64,000 bases of DNA, taken from the NCBI GenBank assembly GCA_041397825.1, contig JAWKVX010000002.1, forward strand, positions 496,001-560,000, given 5' to 3'. The position numbers were made by a program, and so were the translations under genes. Below, in pieces: positions 52,077 through 61,296 of this stretch. This DNA comes from JANNSX01 sp041397825. Its GTDB lineage: Bacteria; Pseudomonadota; Alphaproteobacteria; Rhizobiales; Hyphomicrobiaceae. The first letter of the stretch is position 1; the number at the start of each line of letters is the position of its first letter. The notes under the pieces were generated by a model. It was not told the origin of the DNA. It was given only the letters and a program-made list of their open reading frames with translations, and did not search any database.

Positions 52077-52874
52077 ATGCTCGTGGAAACCTTCGGAGTA
52101 TCGAAGCCTATCATCGCGATGGTGCATTTCCCGCCTCTCCCCTCGACGCCTCTCTACGACAGACGAGGTGGCATGACGGCGGTCATCGAGTCCGCGGCCA
52201 GGGACATCGACGCGCTGCAAGCCGGTGGCGTCGATGCCATCATGTTCGGCAACGAGGGCGACCGGCCCTATGTCACCAAAGCCACGCCGGCCACGCTGGC
52301 GGCCATGAGCTTCGCCGTCGGCGAGCTGAAGCCTTCGATCAAGGTGCCGTTCGGCGTTAACTATCTGTGGGACCCGGTGGCGACGGTGGCCCTGGCAGTG
52401 GCGAGCGGCGCCCGTTTTGCGCGTGAGATTTTCACCGGAGTCTATGCGAGCGACATGGGGCTCTGGGTGCCCAACGCGATGGAGGCACAGCGGCTCAAGA
52501 TGGAATGCGGCCGGCCGGATTTGAAACTCCTCTACAACATCAATGCCGAGTTCGCGGCGCCCGTCGGTGAGCGCGCCATCACGGCCCGCGCCAAGAGCGC
52601 CGTCTTTGCCGGCCTCGCCGATGCCGTTCTGGTCTCTGGTCCGATGACCGGAGAGGCGGTCGAGACGGGCGAGCTCAAGCGCGTCAAGGACGTGCTGCCA
52701 GCGACCCCGGTCTTCGCCAACACCGGCTGCAACATCGACAACATCGCCGACATCCTTCGTATCGGCGACGGGGCCATCGTCGGCACGCACTTCAAGGTCG
52801 ACGGCAACACCTGGAATGCCGTCGACAAGGCGCGGGTGGCGCGATTCATGGACAAGGTGCGCAGCCTTCGATAG
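52077..52874 (+). CDS. BtpA/SgcQ family TIM-barrel protein
   Basis: 265 residues starting at ATG 52077. PIIAMVHFPPLPSTP, GGVDAIMFGNEGDRPY, PFGVNYLWDP, FTGVYASDMGLW and FANTGCNIDNI are characteristic of the BtpA family (photosystem I assembly protein in cyanobacteria; SgcQ beside a sugar PTS in E. coli). In proteobacteria the family sits in carbohydrate operons without a proven reaction. Here it lies between the transporter ATPase and a kinase, so a role in metabolism of the imported sugar or polyol is likely. Confidence 0.85.
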   Translation: MLVETFGVSKPIIAMVHFPPLPSTPLYDRRGGMTAVIESAARDIDALQAGGVDAIMFGNEGDRPYVTKATPATLAAMSFAVGELKPSIKVPFGVNYLWDPVATVALAVASGARFAREIFTGVYASDMGLWVPNAMEAQRLKMECGRPDLKLLYNINAEFAAPVGERAITARAKSAVFAGLADAVLVSGPMTGEAVETGELKRVKDVLPATPVFANTGCNIDNIADILRIGDGAIVGTHFKVDGNTWNAVDKARVARFMDKVRSLR

Positions 52875-52883
52875 GGAGGTTCC

Positions 52884-53510
52884 ATGACCGAGGTCGTCCT
52901 CTACGGCGCGCCCTACAGCGTCTATGTTCGTATCGCGCGGCTGACGCTCGCCGAAAAAGGCGTGCCCTATCGTCTGGTCGAGGTCGACATCTTCGGCGAT
53001 GCGATGGCGCGAGAGGAGCAGCTGAAACGCCAGCCCTTCGGCAAAATTCCGGCCTTCGCCTACGGCGCGTTCGAGCTTTACGAGACACCGGCCATTTGCC
53101 GCTACATTGACGAGGTGTTTGCCGGACCCGCGCTGCAACCGGCATCGGCCAATGCGCGAGCCCGCATGATGCAGGCCATCTCGATCCTCGACAGCTACGC
53201 TTATCGGACCTTGGTCTGGGATATCTTCGTTGAGCGCATCATGAAACCGAAGGAGGGTGGTGCATCCGACGAGTCGAGAATAGCGGCGGCATTGCCGAAG
53301 GCGCGAATCTGTCTTGGTGCGCTGGATCGGTTGGCCCCGGGCGCACCCTGGCTTGCAGGTGACGACCTGACGCTCGCGGATCTCCATGCCGCGCCGATGG
53401 TCGACTACGTGCTCCAGGCGCCCGAGGGTCGGATGCTCGGTGAGTGGCCGCGGCTCAGCCGTTGGTGGTCGGCAATGACCGCGCGCGCCTCGATGGCGAC
53501 AATACGCTGA
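52884..53510 (+). CDS. Glutathione S-transferase family protein
   Basis: 208 residues. The thioredoxin-fold N-terminus reads LYGAPYSVYVRIARLTLAEKG, then PFGKIPAF and the glutathione-binding ETPAICRYIDE. The helical C-domain has LAGDDLTLADLHAAPMVDY with the N-capping box aspartate. Ser/Tyr after the first strand could activate glutathione. A GST-fold protein inside a polyol operon is uncommon; it may act as an isomerase or dehalogenase-like accessory, but this is inference. It starts nine bases after the BtpA-like gene. Confidence 0.85.
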   Translation: MTEVVLYGAPYSVYVRIARLTLAEKGVPYRLVEVDIFGDAMAREEQLKRQPFGKIPAFAYGAFELYETPAICRYIDEVFAGPALQPASANARARMMQAISILDSYAYRTLVWDIFVERIMKPKEGGASDESRIAAALPKARICLGALDRLAPGAPWLAGDDLTLADLHAAPMVDYVLQAPEGRMLGEWPRLSRWWSAMTARASMATIR

Positions 53511-53518
53511 GGGCTGCC

Positions 53519-55033
53519 ATGCCTCACCTACTCGGACTCGATATCGGCACGACCTCGACCATCGGTATCCTCATCGATGCCGAAGGCCGGACCTTGGCTG
53601 TCGAGAGCCGGCCTGCGACGCTGCACTCGGATCACCCAGGCTGGGCCGAAGAGGATCCGGCAGAATGGTGGTCGAACGTCGGAAGCGTCTGCCGGCAATT
53701 GCTGACGCGATCGGGCATCGCGCCGGAATCGGTCGCCGGTGTCGGCGTCACCGGCATGCTGCCGACCGTCATTCTTGTCGATGCTTATGGGCGTGCGCTC
53801 CGCCGTTCCATACAGCAGAACGATGCGCGTGCGACCGGCGAGCTTGAGGCCTTTCGCGCACAGATGAGCGAGAACGAGTTCCTCGCCCTCACCGGTACCG
53901 GCTACAGCCAGCAGCTCGTCGGCCCGAAGCTCATGTGGCTCAGGGCTCATGAGCCGCAGAACTATGACCGTGCGGCCTCCGTCATGGGAGCCTCCGACTA
54001 TATTACAATGTGCCTTACGGGGAGTCGCCAGGTTGAGCACAACTGGGCACTTGAATCCGGTTTCGCAGGTTTGTCATCGGGAAGCTACGAGTCCCGTCTT
54101 CTCGCTATGGCGCAGATCGATCCCGGACTCTTGCCGCCCATCCGAAAAAGTCATGAGATCGTCGGCGCGATCACTGCCGAAGCCGCGCACCATACCGGCC
54201 TTGCCGAGGGAACTCCTGTCGTCGCCGGCTGCGCCGATCATGTAGCCTCGGCCTTCGTCTGTGGCGCCTCAGCCAATGGCGACCTCGTCATCAAGTTCGG
54301 TGGTGCCGGAGACATTCTACTGTCCTCCGACAAGCCGATCGCCGATCGCCGCATGTTCATCGACTATCACATCGTGCCGGGCCTCTATTTTCCAAACGGC
54401 TGCATGGCGGCGTCGGGAAGCCTTCTCAACTGGGTGGTGCGGGAGTGGGGCGGCACAGCCATCGCGCAAGCCAAGGCTGCCGGCTTGTCAGCGCACCAAT
54501 GGCTCGATGGGCAGGCCGCATCGATCCCGGCAACGAGCGATCTCCTGTTCCTGCCCTATGTGTTGGGCGAGAAGACGCCTCTCATGGATCCATACGCACG
54601 CGGGACGCTCGTCGGGCTCGGGCTGCATCACTCGCTCGCTCATGTCTGGCGGGCCGCGCTCGAGGGAGTGGTGTTCGGCTTTCGTCACCATGTCGAGGTT
54701 TGGTCGGAGCGGGGTGTCGGCGTCACGCGGGTGCTTGCCGCTGACGGCGGGGCTCAGAGCGATCTATGGCTGCAAATCGCAGCCGACGCGCTCGATCGGC
54801 CGGTGAGGCGCATTGCCGGTCATCCGGGCTCCTGTCTCGGTGCGGCCTTCGTCGCCGGCATGGGGGCGGGAGCGCTCGACGATTGGTCGGCCATCGGCCG
54901 CTATGTGGCGTTGGATCGCACGTTCGAGCCTGATCCTCAATCCAGTCGCGTATTGGCCGTGAAGTATCGGCTCTGGCGCGAAACCTACGAGCGCATGCGC
55001 ACCCTCTATCCCGAGCTTGGCCGTCTGGGTTGA
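53519..55033 (+). CDS. FGGY-family carbohydrate kinase (xylulokinase-like)
   Basis: 504 residues. The first phosphate motif LLGLDIGTTSTIGILID, the W-E-Q/D-like HPGWAEEDPAEWW, the conserved QQNDAR at the substrate side, KFGGAGDILLS and LAADGGAQSDLWLQIAADALD (ATP site) match the FGGY family. The closest type is xylulokinase-like, but FGGY specificity varies widely. With the SDR it would convert an alditol, via its ketose, to a ketose phosphate. Last gene of the operon; the start ATG lies eight bases after the GST stop. Confidence 0.88.
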   Translation: MPHLLGLDIGTTSTIGILIDAEGRTLAVESRPATLHSDHPGWAEEDPAEWWSNVGSVCRQLLTRSGIAPESVAGVGVTGMLPTVILVDAYGRALRRSIQQNDARATGELEAFRAQMSENEFLALTGTGYSQQLVGPKLMWLRAHEPQNYDRAASVMGASDYITMCLTGSRQVEHNWALESGFAGLSSGSYESRLLAMAQIDPGLLPPIRKSHEIVGAITAEAAHHTGLAEGTPVVAGCADHVASAFVCGASANGDLVIKFGGAGDILLSSDKPIADRRMFIDYHIVPGLYFPNGCMAASGSLLNWVVREWGGTAIAQAKAAGLSAHQWLDGQAASIPATSDLLFLPYVLGEKTPLMDPYARGTLVGLGLHHSLAHVWRAALEGVVFGFRHHVEVWSERGVGVTRVLAADGGAQSDLWLQIAADALDRPVRRIAGHPGSCLGAAFVAGMGAGALDDWSAIGRYVALDRTFEPDPQSSRVLAVKYRLWRETYERMRTLYPELGRLG

Positions 55034-55036
55034 GCC

Positions 55037-56242
55037 TCATGCCCTCCAGCTCCAGAAATCCTGGCCTTCCTTGCGATAGGCTCGCGCCAGGATCATCTTG
55101 TGCACCTCGTCCGCGCCATCGAGAATGCGGGCCTGACGAGCGTAGCGGTAGATCCATTCGAGAATGGTATCCTTCGAGTAGCCGCGTGCGCCGTTGAGCT
55201 GGATGGCCGTGTCGACCGCCTTGTGCAGAAGATTTGCGACATAGATCTTTGCCATCGAGGTCTCTTTCATGGCCTTTTCGCCCTGATCGAGGGCCCAGGC
55301 CGCCTTCATGACGAGCAGCCGGCCGATTTCGATATCCTTGGCGACATCGCCGATCATCATCTGCACGCTCTCCTTGTCGGCGAGCTTGGTGCCGAAGGCA
55401 TGACGCACCTCGATGTAGTCGTTGGCGATCGACATGGCACGCTTGGCGAGTCCGAGCCAACGCATGCAGTGGGTCAGCCGGGCAGGGACGAGTCGGGCCT
55501 GGATGACACGCATGCCCTGGCCGACATCGAGGACGCGGTTCTCGTCGGGCACCTCGACATTCTCGATCTCGATCTCACAATGGCCACCGTGTTCCTCGGG
55601 CCCCATAATGGGAACGCGGCGCACGATGCGAAATCCCGGCATGTCGCGATGCACCATGAAAGCGGTGAGCTCGCGCCGGGGCTCGTCGGAGGTGCGTGCC
55701 AGTAGAATGAAGTGCGAGGCCCAGCCGGCGCCAGTGATGAACCATTTGTGGCCGTTGATGATCCAACGGTCGCCTTTGCGCACTGCAGCCGTACGCATCA
55801 TCGTCGGGTCTGAGCCGCCGCCGGGATGCGGCTCCGTCATGGCGATGGCGCCACGGAGTTTGCCGTCGATGATGGGCTGAAGCCACTTGTCCTTCAGCGC
55901 GTCGGTGGCAAGCAGCTGGTTGAGCACGCGCATGTTACCATCGTCGGGCGCGGCGCAATTGAACGTCACGGGACCGAATAGGCCGAAATTTGCCTCCTCA
56001 TACATGACCGCCTGGCCTGTCATCGGCAGGCCCATGCCACCACGCGCCTTTGGCACTTGCGGCGACCATAGGCCTGCGGCCTTGGCCTTGGCCCGCATCG
56101 CCTCGAGCAGATCATTGCGAATGTTGTCATGGTCGTCGTAGTTGGCGCGGTCGGCCTCGAGCGGGATCAGATGCTCGGCGACGAAGGCCTTCGTGCGCTC
56201 ACGGACGTCCTCTATCTCAGGCGGGAGGGAAAAATCGATCAT
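55037..56242 (-). CDS. Acyl-CoA dehydrogenase, ACAD10/11-like
   Basis: 401 residues. FAD and substrate motifs are visible: PHPGGGSDPTMMRTAAVRKG, WIINGHKWFITGAG and AIQLNGARGYSKDTILEWIY. At the catalytic base position the sequence is RILDGADEVHKMILAR, so Asp stands where short/medium-chain enzymes use Glu (IYEGT). That substitution and DEVH are typical of the ACAD10/11 clade, so an unusual (for example hydroxy-acyl) substrate is likely. It lies 29 bp downstream of the SDR gene on the same strand. Confidence 0.9.
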   Translation of the reverse strand: MIDFSLPPEIEDVRERTKAFVAEHLIPLEADRANYDDHDNIRNDLLEAMRAKAKAAGLWSPQVPKARGGMGLPMTGQAVMYEEANFGLFGPVTFNCAAPDDGNMRVLNQLLATDALKDKWLQPIIDGKLRGAIAMTEPHPGGGSDPTMMRTAAVRKGDRWIINGHKWFITGAGWASHFILLARTSDEPRRELTAFMVHRDMPGFRIVRRVPIMGPEEHGGHCEIEIENVEVPDENRVLDVGQGMRVIQARLVPARLTHCMRWLGLAKRAMSIANDYIEVRHAFGTKLADKESVQMMIGDVAKDIEIGRLLVMKAAWALDQGEKAMKETSMAKIYVANLLHKAVDTAIQLNGARGYSKDTILEWIYRYARQARILDGADEVHKMILARAYRKEGQDFWSWRA

Positions 56243-56271
56243 AGCATTCGTGCTTTCGAATGTGTGGCGGA

Positions 56272-57069
56272 TCAGGAGATCGACAGCATGGCACCGCCGT
56301 CGACAAACAGTGTCGTGCCGGTCATGAAGCCTCCTGCATCGGAGGCGAGGAGCAGAATAGGCCCCTCGAGCTCTGCCGGCTCGCCGAGGCGCCGCATGGG
56401 CACCTTCGAGATGAGCTTTTGGCCGGCAGGAGACTCGAGGAACGCGTCGTTGAGCTCGGTCTTGTAGTAGCCGGGTGCGATGGCGTTGACGCGGATGCCG
56501 TCGCGGACGAGCTCGAGTGCCGCCGTTCGCGTCAGTGCTACCACCGCCGCCTTCGAGGCGGCATAGGCCGACAGCGTCGGCAGCACCGCATGACCGACGA
56601 CGGACGAGGTGGCGATGATCGATCCACCGGTGCCGTGCCGCTTCATGCCCCGCGCCGCCTCGCGCACGACGCGGAAAACGCCATCGAGATTGATGTCGAG
56701 AACCGAGCGCCAGTCGTCGTCGCTCATCTCGGCGACGGAGCCATTCGAGGGAACGCCAGCGTTCGCAATCGCGATCGTGACCGGTCCGAGGCTAGCCTCC
56801 GCGTCCCGAAAGCCATCGGCGACCGACCGGCTGTCGGTGACGTCCATGACAACCGGGAGCGCGGTGCCGCCGGCTGCGGCGATCTCCTCGGCGACGGCCT
56901 TGAGCCGGTCCAGGCGGCGGGCCGCCAAAGCCACTTTGGCGCCGGCGGTGGCGAGCACGCGGGCAAACTCGCGTCCGAGGCCGCTGGAGGCTCCGGTGAC
57001 GAGCGCTGCGCGCCCGGTCAGGTCGAAGGGAGTGCCGCGATAGCGCGACATGAGTGTGATCCGATCCAT
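56272..57069 (-). CDS. SDR-family oxidoreductase
   Basis: 265 residues. TGASSGLGREFA (cofactor), ANAG (AIANAGVPSNG), Ser in TSSVVGH and Tyr/Lys in SAYAASKAAVVALT make a complete classical SDR. The ending MTGTTLFVDGGAMLSIS is standard. Arg residues after the second strand (AARRLDRL) favour NADP. It is probably co-transcribed with the acyl-CoA dehydrogenase gene and could act on the same acyl chain. Alternative starts are TTG 57075 and ATG 57051. Confidence 0.88.
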   Translation of the reverse strand: MDRITLMSRYRGTPFDLTGRAALVTGASSGLGREFARVLATAGAKVALAARRLDRLKAVAEEIAAAGGTALPVVMDVTDSRSVADGFRDAEASLGPVTIAIANAGVPSNGSVAEMSDDDWRSVLDINLDGVFRVVREAARGMKRHGTGGSIIATSSVVGHAVLPTLSAYAASKAAVVALTRTAALELVRDGIRVNAIAPGYYKTELNDAFLESPAGQKLISKVPMRRLGEPAELEGPILLLASDAGGFMTGTTLFVDGGAMLSIS

Positions 57070-57439
57070 TGGCAATGATTACGGAATTGACCAGAGGCAG
57101 CAGGCCCTGACAAGAGGTCCGCATCGGCGCCTGCCGTGCCGGCATGAGCTGACTGCGCAGGGATGAGCCGATATGACATCGGCGATTCGACGATTTCAGC
57201 AATCTATAGTATATCTGCCTCAATGATCTGGAAAAAATCGGTGCCGTTTCAGTATTTTTCGCGAATAATAGATGGATGAATTTGAAAAATTTCCAGTATT
57301 ACTAATAGACACTCACCTCCATTATGTTTTGATTTACGCATGAAGTTAAAACTCGGGACTCCAAGACATAATGATGGCGGTCCGCTCATCAGGGCAGACG
57401 GCTTCACGAGCCCGCGGCAGTGCTGCAAGGAGACCTGGG
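57070..57439. other. A+T-rich intergenic region upstream of DUF4347 gene
   Basis: About 370 bases without a gene. Roughly 57175-57345 is conspicuously A+T-rich compared with the rest of the window, with runs such as GAAAAATTT, repeated CAGTATT, and TATAGTATA. It likely carries the promoter of the DUF4347 gene, and perhaps a long leader. The composition change may also mark transferred DNA. Confidence 0.5.
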
Positions 57440-58150
57440 ATGACCGACAAAAAAAATTCATCATCGATCGCCGCAGAAACGACCTTCGGCAGCCAGCGCA
57501 TGTCCGAGCCGTCCAGTTCCTCCACGTCCGCTTCCATGCCGTCGCCCGGCAAGCTCTCGGCGAATGCCGATGGCCCTGTGGTCGGTGTCGCCGGCAGACC
57601 GACCTTCGGCCCTGGCGGCGAGACCGCCGATTCGGCGCTCGATCTCGTTGCCGATGCCGCGGTTGTCGGCGGTAGCAGGCTGACGGTCGGTGTCAGCCCG
57701 GTTCGGTCGATCGTCTTCATCGACGCCGGTGTCACCGATGTGACTGAGATCATGACGGCGGCTGTCGCCGATGCCGAGATCATCATGCTGGATCGAGCCT
57801 CCGATGGGCTGGACCAGATCGCCGGACATCTCGACGGCAAGATCGGCATCCGATCGATCGAGATCGTCAGTCGCGGCGAGGCGGGCAAGCTTGCCCTCGG
57901 CTGCGCCACGCTGAACCTCGACAGCATCACGGGCACCCACGCGGGTGCACTGGCCATCATACATGCGGCGCTGGCTGAAGGCGCGGGCATCCTGCTTCAT
58001 GGGAGCAACCTGGCCGCGGGCGAGCGCGGCCGGGCGTTCCTGTCCGCGCTCTCCGAGGCGACCGGAGCGAGGATCGCGATCACGGACAGCGTCGACACTG
58101 CCGACGCAGCTGGCGGGTGGAGTCACGATGCCGCTGTCGGCGCAGGATAG
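57440..58150 (+). CDS. Stand-alone DUF4347-domain protein
   Basis: 236 residues starting at ATG 57440 with AAGGAGACC upstream. A Ser/Thr-rich N-terminal 85 residues is followed by a DUF4347 domain: SIVFIDAGVTDV, AEIIMLDRASDGLDQIAGHL, SIEIVSRGEAGKLALG and GILLHGSNLAAGERGRAFLSAL. This domain normally sits at the N-terminus of very long RTX/cadherin-type adhesins. Here the protein ends right after it, so it is either a truncated adhesin or a domain-only gene. The normal histidine in IVSHG is an arginine (VSRG), a possible sign of decay. Confidence 0.65.
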   Translation: MTDKKNSSSIAAETTFGSQRMSEPSSSSTSASMPSPGKLSANADGPVVGVAGRPTFGPGGETADSALDLVADAAVVGGSRLTVGVSPVRSIVFIDAGVTDVTEIMTAAVADAEIIMLDRASDGLDQIAGHLDGKIGIRSIEIVSRGEAGKLALGCATLNLDSITGTHAGALAIIHAALAEGAGILLHGSNLAAGERGRAFLSALSEATGARIAITDSVDTADAAGGWSHDAAVGAG

Positions 58151-58266
58151 ACCGCGTCTCCGGTTGCGGCAGTGACCTCTCGCATGCCCGTCCGCCCCCA
58201 GCGGCCGGCGGTCTTGCCGGCTGCGCCCAACTGTGATCTATGGGCGCGCCCGCATCCAGCCGGCCT

Positions 58267-58341
58267 TGGGGCGTCGCCAAGTGGTAAGGCAGCGGATTTT
58301 GATTCCGCCATTCGGAGGTTCGAGTCCTCCCGCCCCAGCCA
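58267..58341 (+). tRNA. tRNA-Gln (anticodon TTG)
   Basis: A 75-nt cloverleaf including an encoded CCA. Acceptor arms TGGGGCG (58267-58273) and CGCCCCA (58331-58337) pair fully, the discriminator is G, and CCA is at 58339-58341. The anticodon stem GCGGA/TCCGC encloses loop TTTTGAT with anticodon TTG. The T arm contains TTCGAGTCC. It is intact and lies 85 bp from the end of an integrase pseudogene, as expected for an integration target. Confidence 0.95.
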
Positions 58342-58425
58342 ATAAAATCAATGTGTTATCTTTAGGGGGCTGGAACGAACCGTGTCCGTTGCGGGAGCTC
58401 TGCGGGACTGGCCATGAGGCTGGCA

Positions 58426-59364
58426 CCGCAAGACGACCAAGCTCGGTCGCGCTCCGTTCTCATCACAGATGCGTTCAGTGGCCGCGAAGAGGTGTTCGGG
58501 CTCAGCGGTCGAAGAATACGTTGTGATCCGAATAGACCGATGTCCGAGTAGGTCCTGTCTGTCTTCGAAGGACACCCATGCTCATCGGAGCCTTCGACCA
58601 AAGGTGTGTTTTAGATCGCGCACGCGGAGTTGACGAAGGCCGGCGCAGACTCGAGCGGTTCTCCAGGCCGAAGTGAGCAAGTACCGCATAGGTCGACCTG
58701 CATAGGTGAAGACGAAGGTGTCGTGCTGACCTCGCCGGCTCCCGATCACCGATTGAGCAATATCGCGCAGCCCACGCTGACCGCAAAGAGCGCCATGCCA
58801 GCCAGATGGGAAGGCAGATGCCTCAAAAGGCGCGCCTGCTCCTCCCAACTCAAGGGGTATGGCTCTCTCTGGATCGTGTTCGGCAACAGCTTGATCTTCG
58901 GCGCAGCGTGAAGCCACGTGAGCCCTTGGTCATCCACCCGTTCACTGGCGGCGAGAATGACGATCCGGCGGACGACCTGCAGACCGTGATCGATGGTCCC
59001 GATCGCTGCCCCCTCCAGCCGCCTTTTGGCGATCCACGCCTGAAGTGTCCCCATGGGCACGCGATCGAGCCTCGTCGACCCGATCCACGGCATGAGTATC
59101 TCCAATCGGCTGACGTCGTCGTCGATGCTCCGCCTGTGCTGGTTCTCCAGCACGAACTTTGCCGCGGCCTCCTAGATTTCGAGAAGGTCTGACGCCGTAC
59201 ACATGTACCTGTCTGATCTGCTCTTTCAGTCGCGCGAGGAATCGGCCCGCTTCTTCGAGGTGTGCTGATCCAGTGCTTTCGCAAATTCGCCGCGCGAAGA
59301 TCTGTTTCTCGATATGCCGGATCCCGCCTCGCTTCATGATGCGGGGTGCTCTCTTGCGTCCCAT
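58426..59364 (-). pseudogene. Decayed tyrosine recombinase (phage-type integrase)
   Basis: Pieces of one integrase lie in order on the minus strand. From 59364: GRKRAPRIMKRGGIRHIEKQ and ICESTGSAHLEEA. After a frameshift: ENQHRRSIDDDVSRLEILMP, TIDHGLQVVRRIVILAA, KIKLLPN and PYPLSWEEQARLLRHLPSHL. The frame then shifts again with about 35-40 codons missing, removing the first catalytic Arg region. It continues FVFTYAGRPM and VRDLKHTFGRRLR, then an in-frame TGA, then VSFEDRQDLLGHRSIRITTYS. Two frameshifts, a deletion and a stop make it inactive. It is next to tRNA-Gln, its likely former target. Confidence 0.85.
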
Positions 59365-59420
59365 GTGGTAACTCTTTTCGACCTGTCAAACGACATCCGG
59401 AACTGCCCCCACCCTAGGGT

Positions 59421-59675
59421 TCATGATGTCGGTTGATGCTGGGCGGCGGTGACGGCGTGGAGGGAGGCGGAGCCGACATTAGGGCCGTCGCCAGCGGGCG
59501 GTTTGATCGGGCCGCTGCGACGCTTGGCGCGCAGCCAGTAGCTATCGCCTCGGATGGTCAGCCCGTGGCTGTGGTGCAAGAGCCGCTCGAGGATCGCGGT
59601 GGCGACCACCAGATCGGCGAACACCGTGCCCCATTCGGCGACCGAGCGGCTCGACGTGATCAGCATCGACGTACC
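59421..59675 (-). pseudogene. IS21-family IstB helper ATPase, C-terminal remnant
   Basis: About 84 codons match the C-terminal end of IstB: TSMLITSSRSVAEWGTVFAD, VVATAILERLLHHSHGLTIR and GDSYWLRAKRRSGPIKPPA, with sensor and Arg-finger region but no Walker A or B. The remaining two thirds of istB and the istA transposase are absent, and I found no IS end. The remnant abuts the 3' end of an amidase gene, 118 bp away. Confidence 0.85.
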
Positions 59676-59793
59676 TGCCCCAAAGGAGATGTCGCAACTT
59701 CCGCCTCTGAGGGTCTGGCGAGCGTCCGCTTCGCGCGTTCTCGACTTAGCGGCAACTTTCCGGCGAGGTCTGCTCTGCCATTGGTATGGAAAA

Positions 59794-61260
59794 TCAAAGC
59801 TTGGAGACGTGAAGTGGCGGGATCCGGTCGCGCCACGGCATCGCCCGCTCGAGTTCGGCACCGAGACCAATCAGGTGCTCCTCGTGGCCGGGCCGCGCCG
59901 CAAGCTGGACGCCGATCGGCAGGCCGCTCGAGTGCTGGGCGAGCGGCAGCGAGATCGCCGGCACGCCACAGACATTCACCCAAACCATGAACTGGCAGGG
60001 CCGCTGCTCGTGTTGCAGGAACTCGGGCGGCGGCACGTCGATGTTCATGCCGTAGATGCCGTTGGGTTGGGCGACCTGCGCGCAGGTGGGCGAGAGCCAA
60101 ACGTCGAATTCCGCAAACCACCGGCCAATCTGGCGGCGGAAGACGTTGAGCTCATCGACAGCCGCGAAGTACGCGTCGGCCGATCTGCTCTTGGCGAAAT
60201 TGTAGAAGGCGAGCGTTGCGCGCTCGACGGTGTCGGGACCGACCTTGCGGCCCGACCTGGCCCCGAGCTCGTCGAGATACTGGTCGAACTGAAAGTACCA
60301 GAGGTCGGTTAGCATCCGGTCCATGGCGATGAGGTCGAAGGTCGGGGATGAGGGCTCGACGTGATGACCGAGCTTGTCGAGGGCGCGCGCGGTCGTCTCG
60401 ACGATCCGCGCGATCTCGGGATCGACGGGAGCATCCATGAGCGGGTCCACCGACCAGCCGATACGGAGCTTTCGATCGGTGCCGCTGAGGAAACTCGTAT
60501 AGGACCGGTCCGGCCGGCGAATGATGAACGGGTCTCCAGGTTGCGTCTGCGAGAGGGCCTCGAGCATCACCGCTGTGTCACGAATCGTGCGCGTCACGAC
60601 CGAAGATTGCGACATTCCGTTGCCGCGCTCGTCGAATGCAGGTCCCTGGCTGACGCGGCCGCGGGAAGGGTGGAGGCCGACCGTGCCGCACCAGGCGGCA
60701 GGTCCGCGCGTCGAGCCACCGAGATCCGATGCGTGCGCGATGGGCACCATGCCCGAGGCGACGGCTGCCGCCGCGCCGCCCGAGGAGCCCGAGGTCGAAT
60801 AGTCGTGCTTCCAGGGATTAGACGTCCGACCGTAAAGCACCGTGTCGGCGCAAAGCGCCATCGAGAATTCCGGCGTGTGGCTGCGGCCGACGAGATTGAC
60901 GCCGGTGCCTTTCACCATTGTGGCGTAGTGATCGTCCTCACGGACGACGTAGCCCTGGCAGAGGCGCGAGGCGTATTCCAGCTTGCGGCCGCCGAAATGG
61001 GAAGTCACATCCTTGATCAGGAACGGTACGCCCTTGAGCGGTCCATCTGCCAGTCCAGCTTCCGGCTCCGCGAAGCGATCCTCGTAAATCTCTACGATGG
61101 CGTTGACGGTCGCGTTCGCGCGATCGATGGCGGCGCGCGCGGAAGCCGTGGCCTCGGGGATGCTAATCTGCTTGCGGGAAATCAGCTCGGCGAGACCGAC
61201 GCCGTCGAGAGCTGCGTATTCCGCGGCCGAGAGCGCAGGCGAAACGGACTTCACGGTCAT
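59794..61260 (-). CDS. Amidase signature family enzyme, NylA-like
   Basis: 488 residues from ATG 61260. The catalytic triad is Lys83 (FLIKDV), Ser159 (TSGSSGGAA) and Ser183 (SDLGGSTRGPAAWCG). The C-terminal part, ending NVCGVPAISLPLAQHSSG and LPIGVQLAARPGHEE, follows the layout of 6-aminohexanoate-cyclic-dimer hydrolase (NylA) better than the two amidases at 25-28 kb. Several unrelated amidases share these features, so the substrate is open. A disrupted GntR regulator gene lies directly upstream on the same strand. Confidence 0.88.
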   Translation of the reverse strand: MTVKSVSPALSAAEYAALDGVGLAELISRKQISIPEATASARAAIDRANATVNAIVEIYEDRFAEPEAGLADGPLKGVPFLIKDVTSHFGGRKLEYASRLCQGYVVREDDHYATMVKGTGVNLVGRSHTPEFSMALCADTVLYGRTSNPWKHDYSTSGSSGGAAAAVASGMVPIAHASDLGGSTRGPAAWCGTVGLHPSRGRVSQGPAFDERGNGMSQSSVVTRTIRDTAVMLEALSQTQPGDPFIIRRPDRSYTSFLSGTDRKLRIGWSVDPLMDAPVDPEIARIVETTARALDKLGHHVEPSSPTFDLIAMDRMLTDLWYFQFDQYLDELGARSGRKVGPDTVERATLAFYNFAKSRSADAYFAAVDELNVFRRQIGRWFAEFDVWLSPTCAQVAQPNGIYGMNIDVPPPEFLQHEQRPCQFMVWVNVCGVPAISLPLAQHSSGLPIGVQLAARPGHEEHLIGLGAELERAMPWRDRIPPLHVSKL

Positions 61261-61296
61261 TGCTCGCAATCCCGGAGTTGGCCCCGTTGGAGCAGT

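Noticed and set aside
59676..59793. Terminal inverted repeat of an IS21 element next to the IstB remnant
   Set aside because: No matching partner repeat or target duplication could be found by eye.
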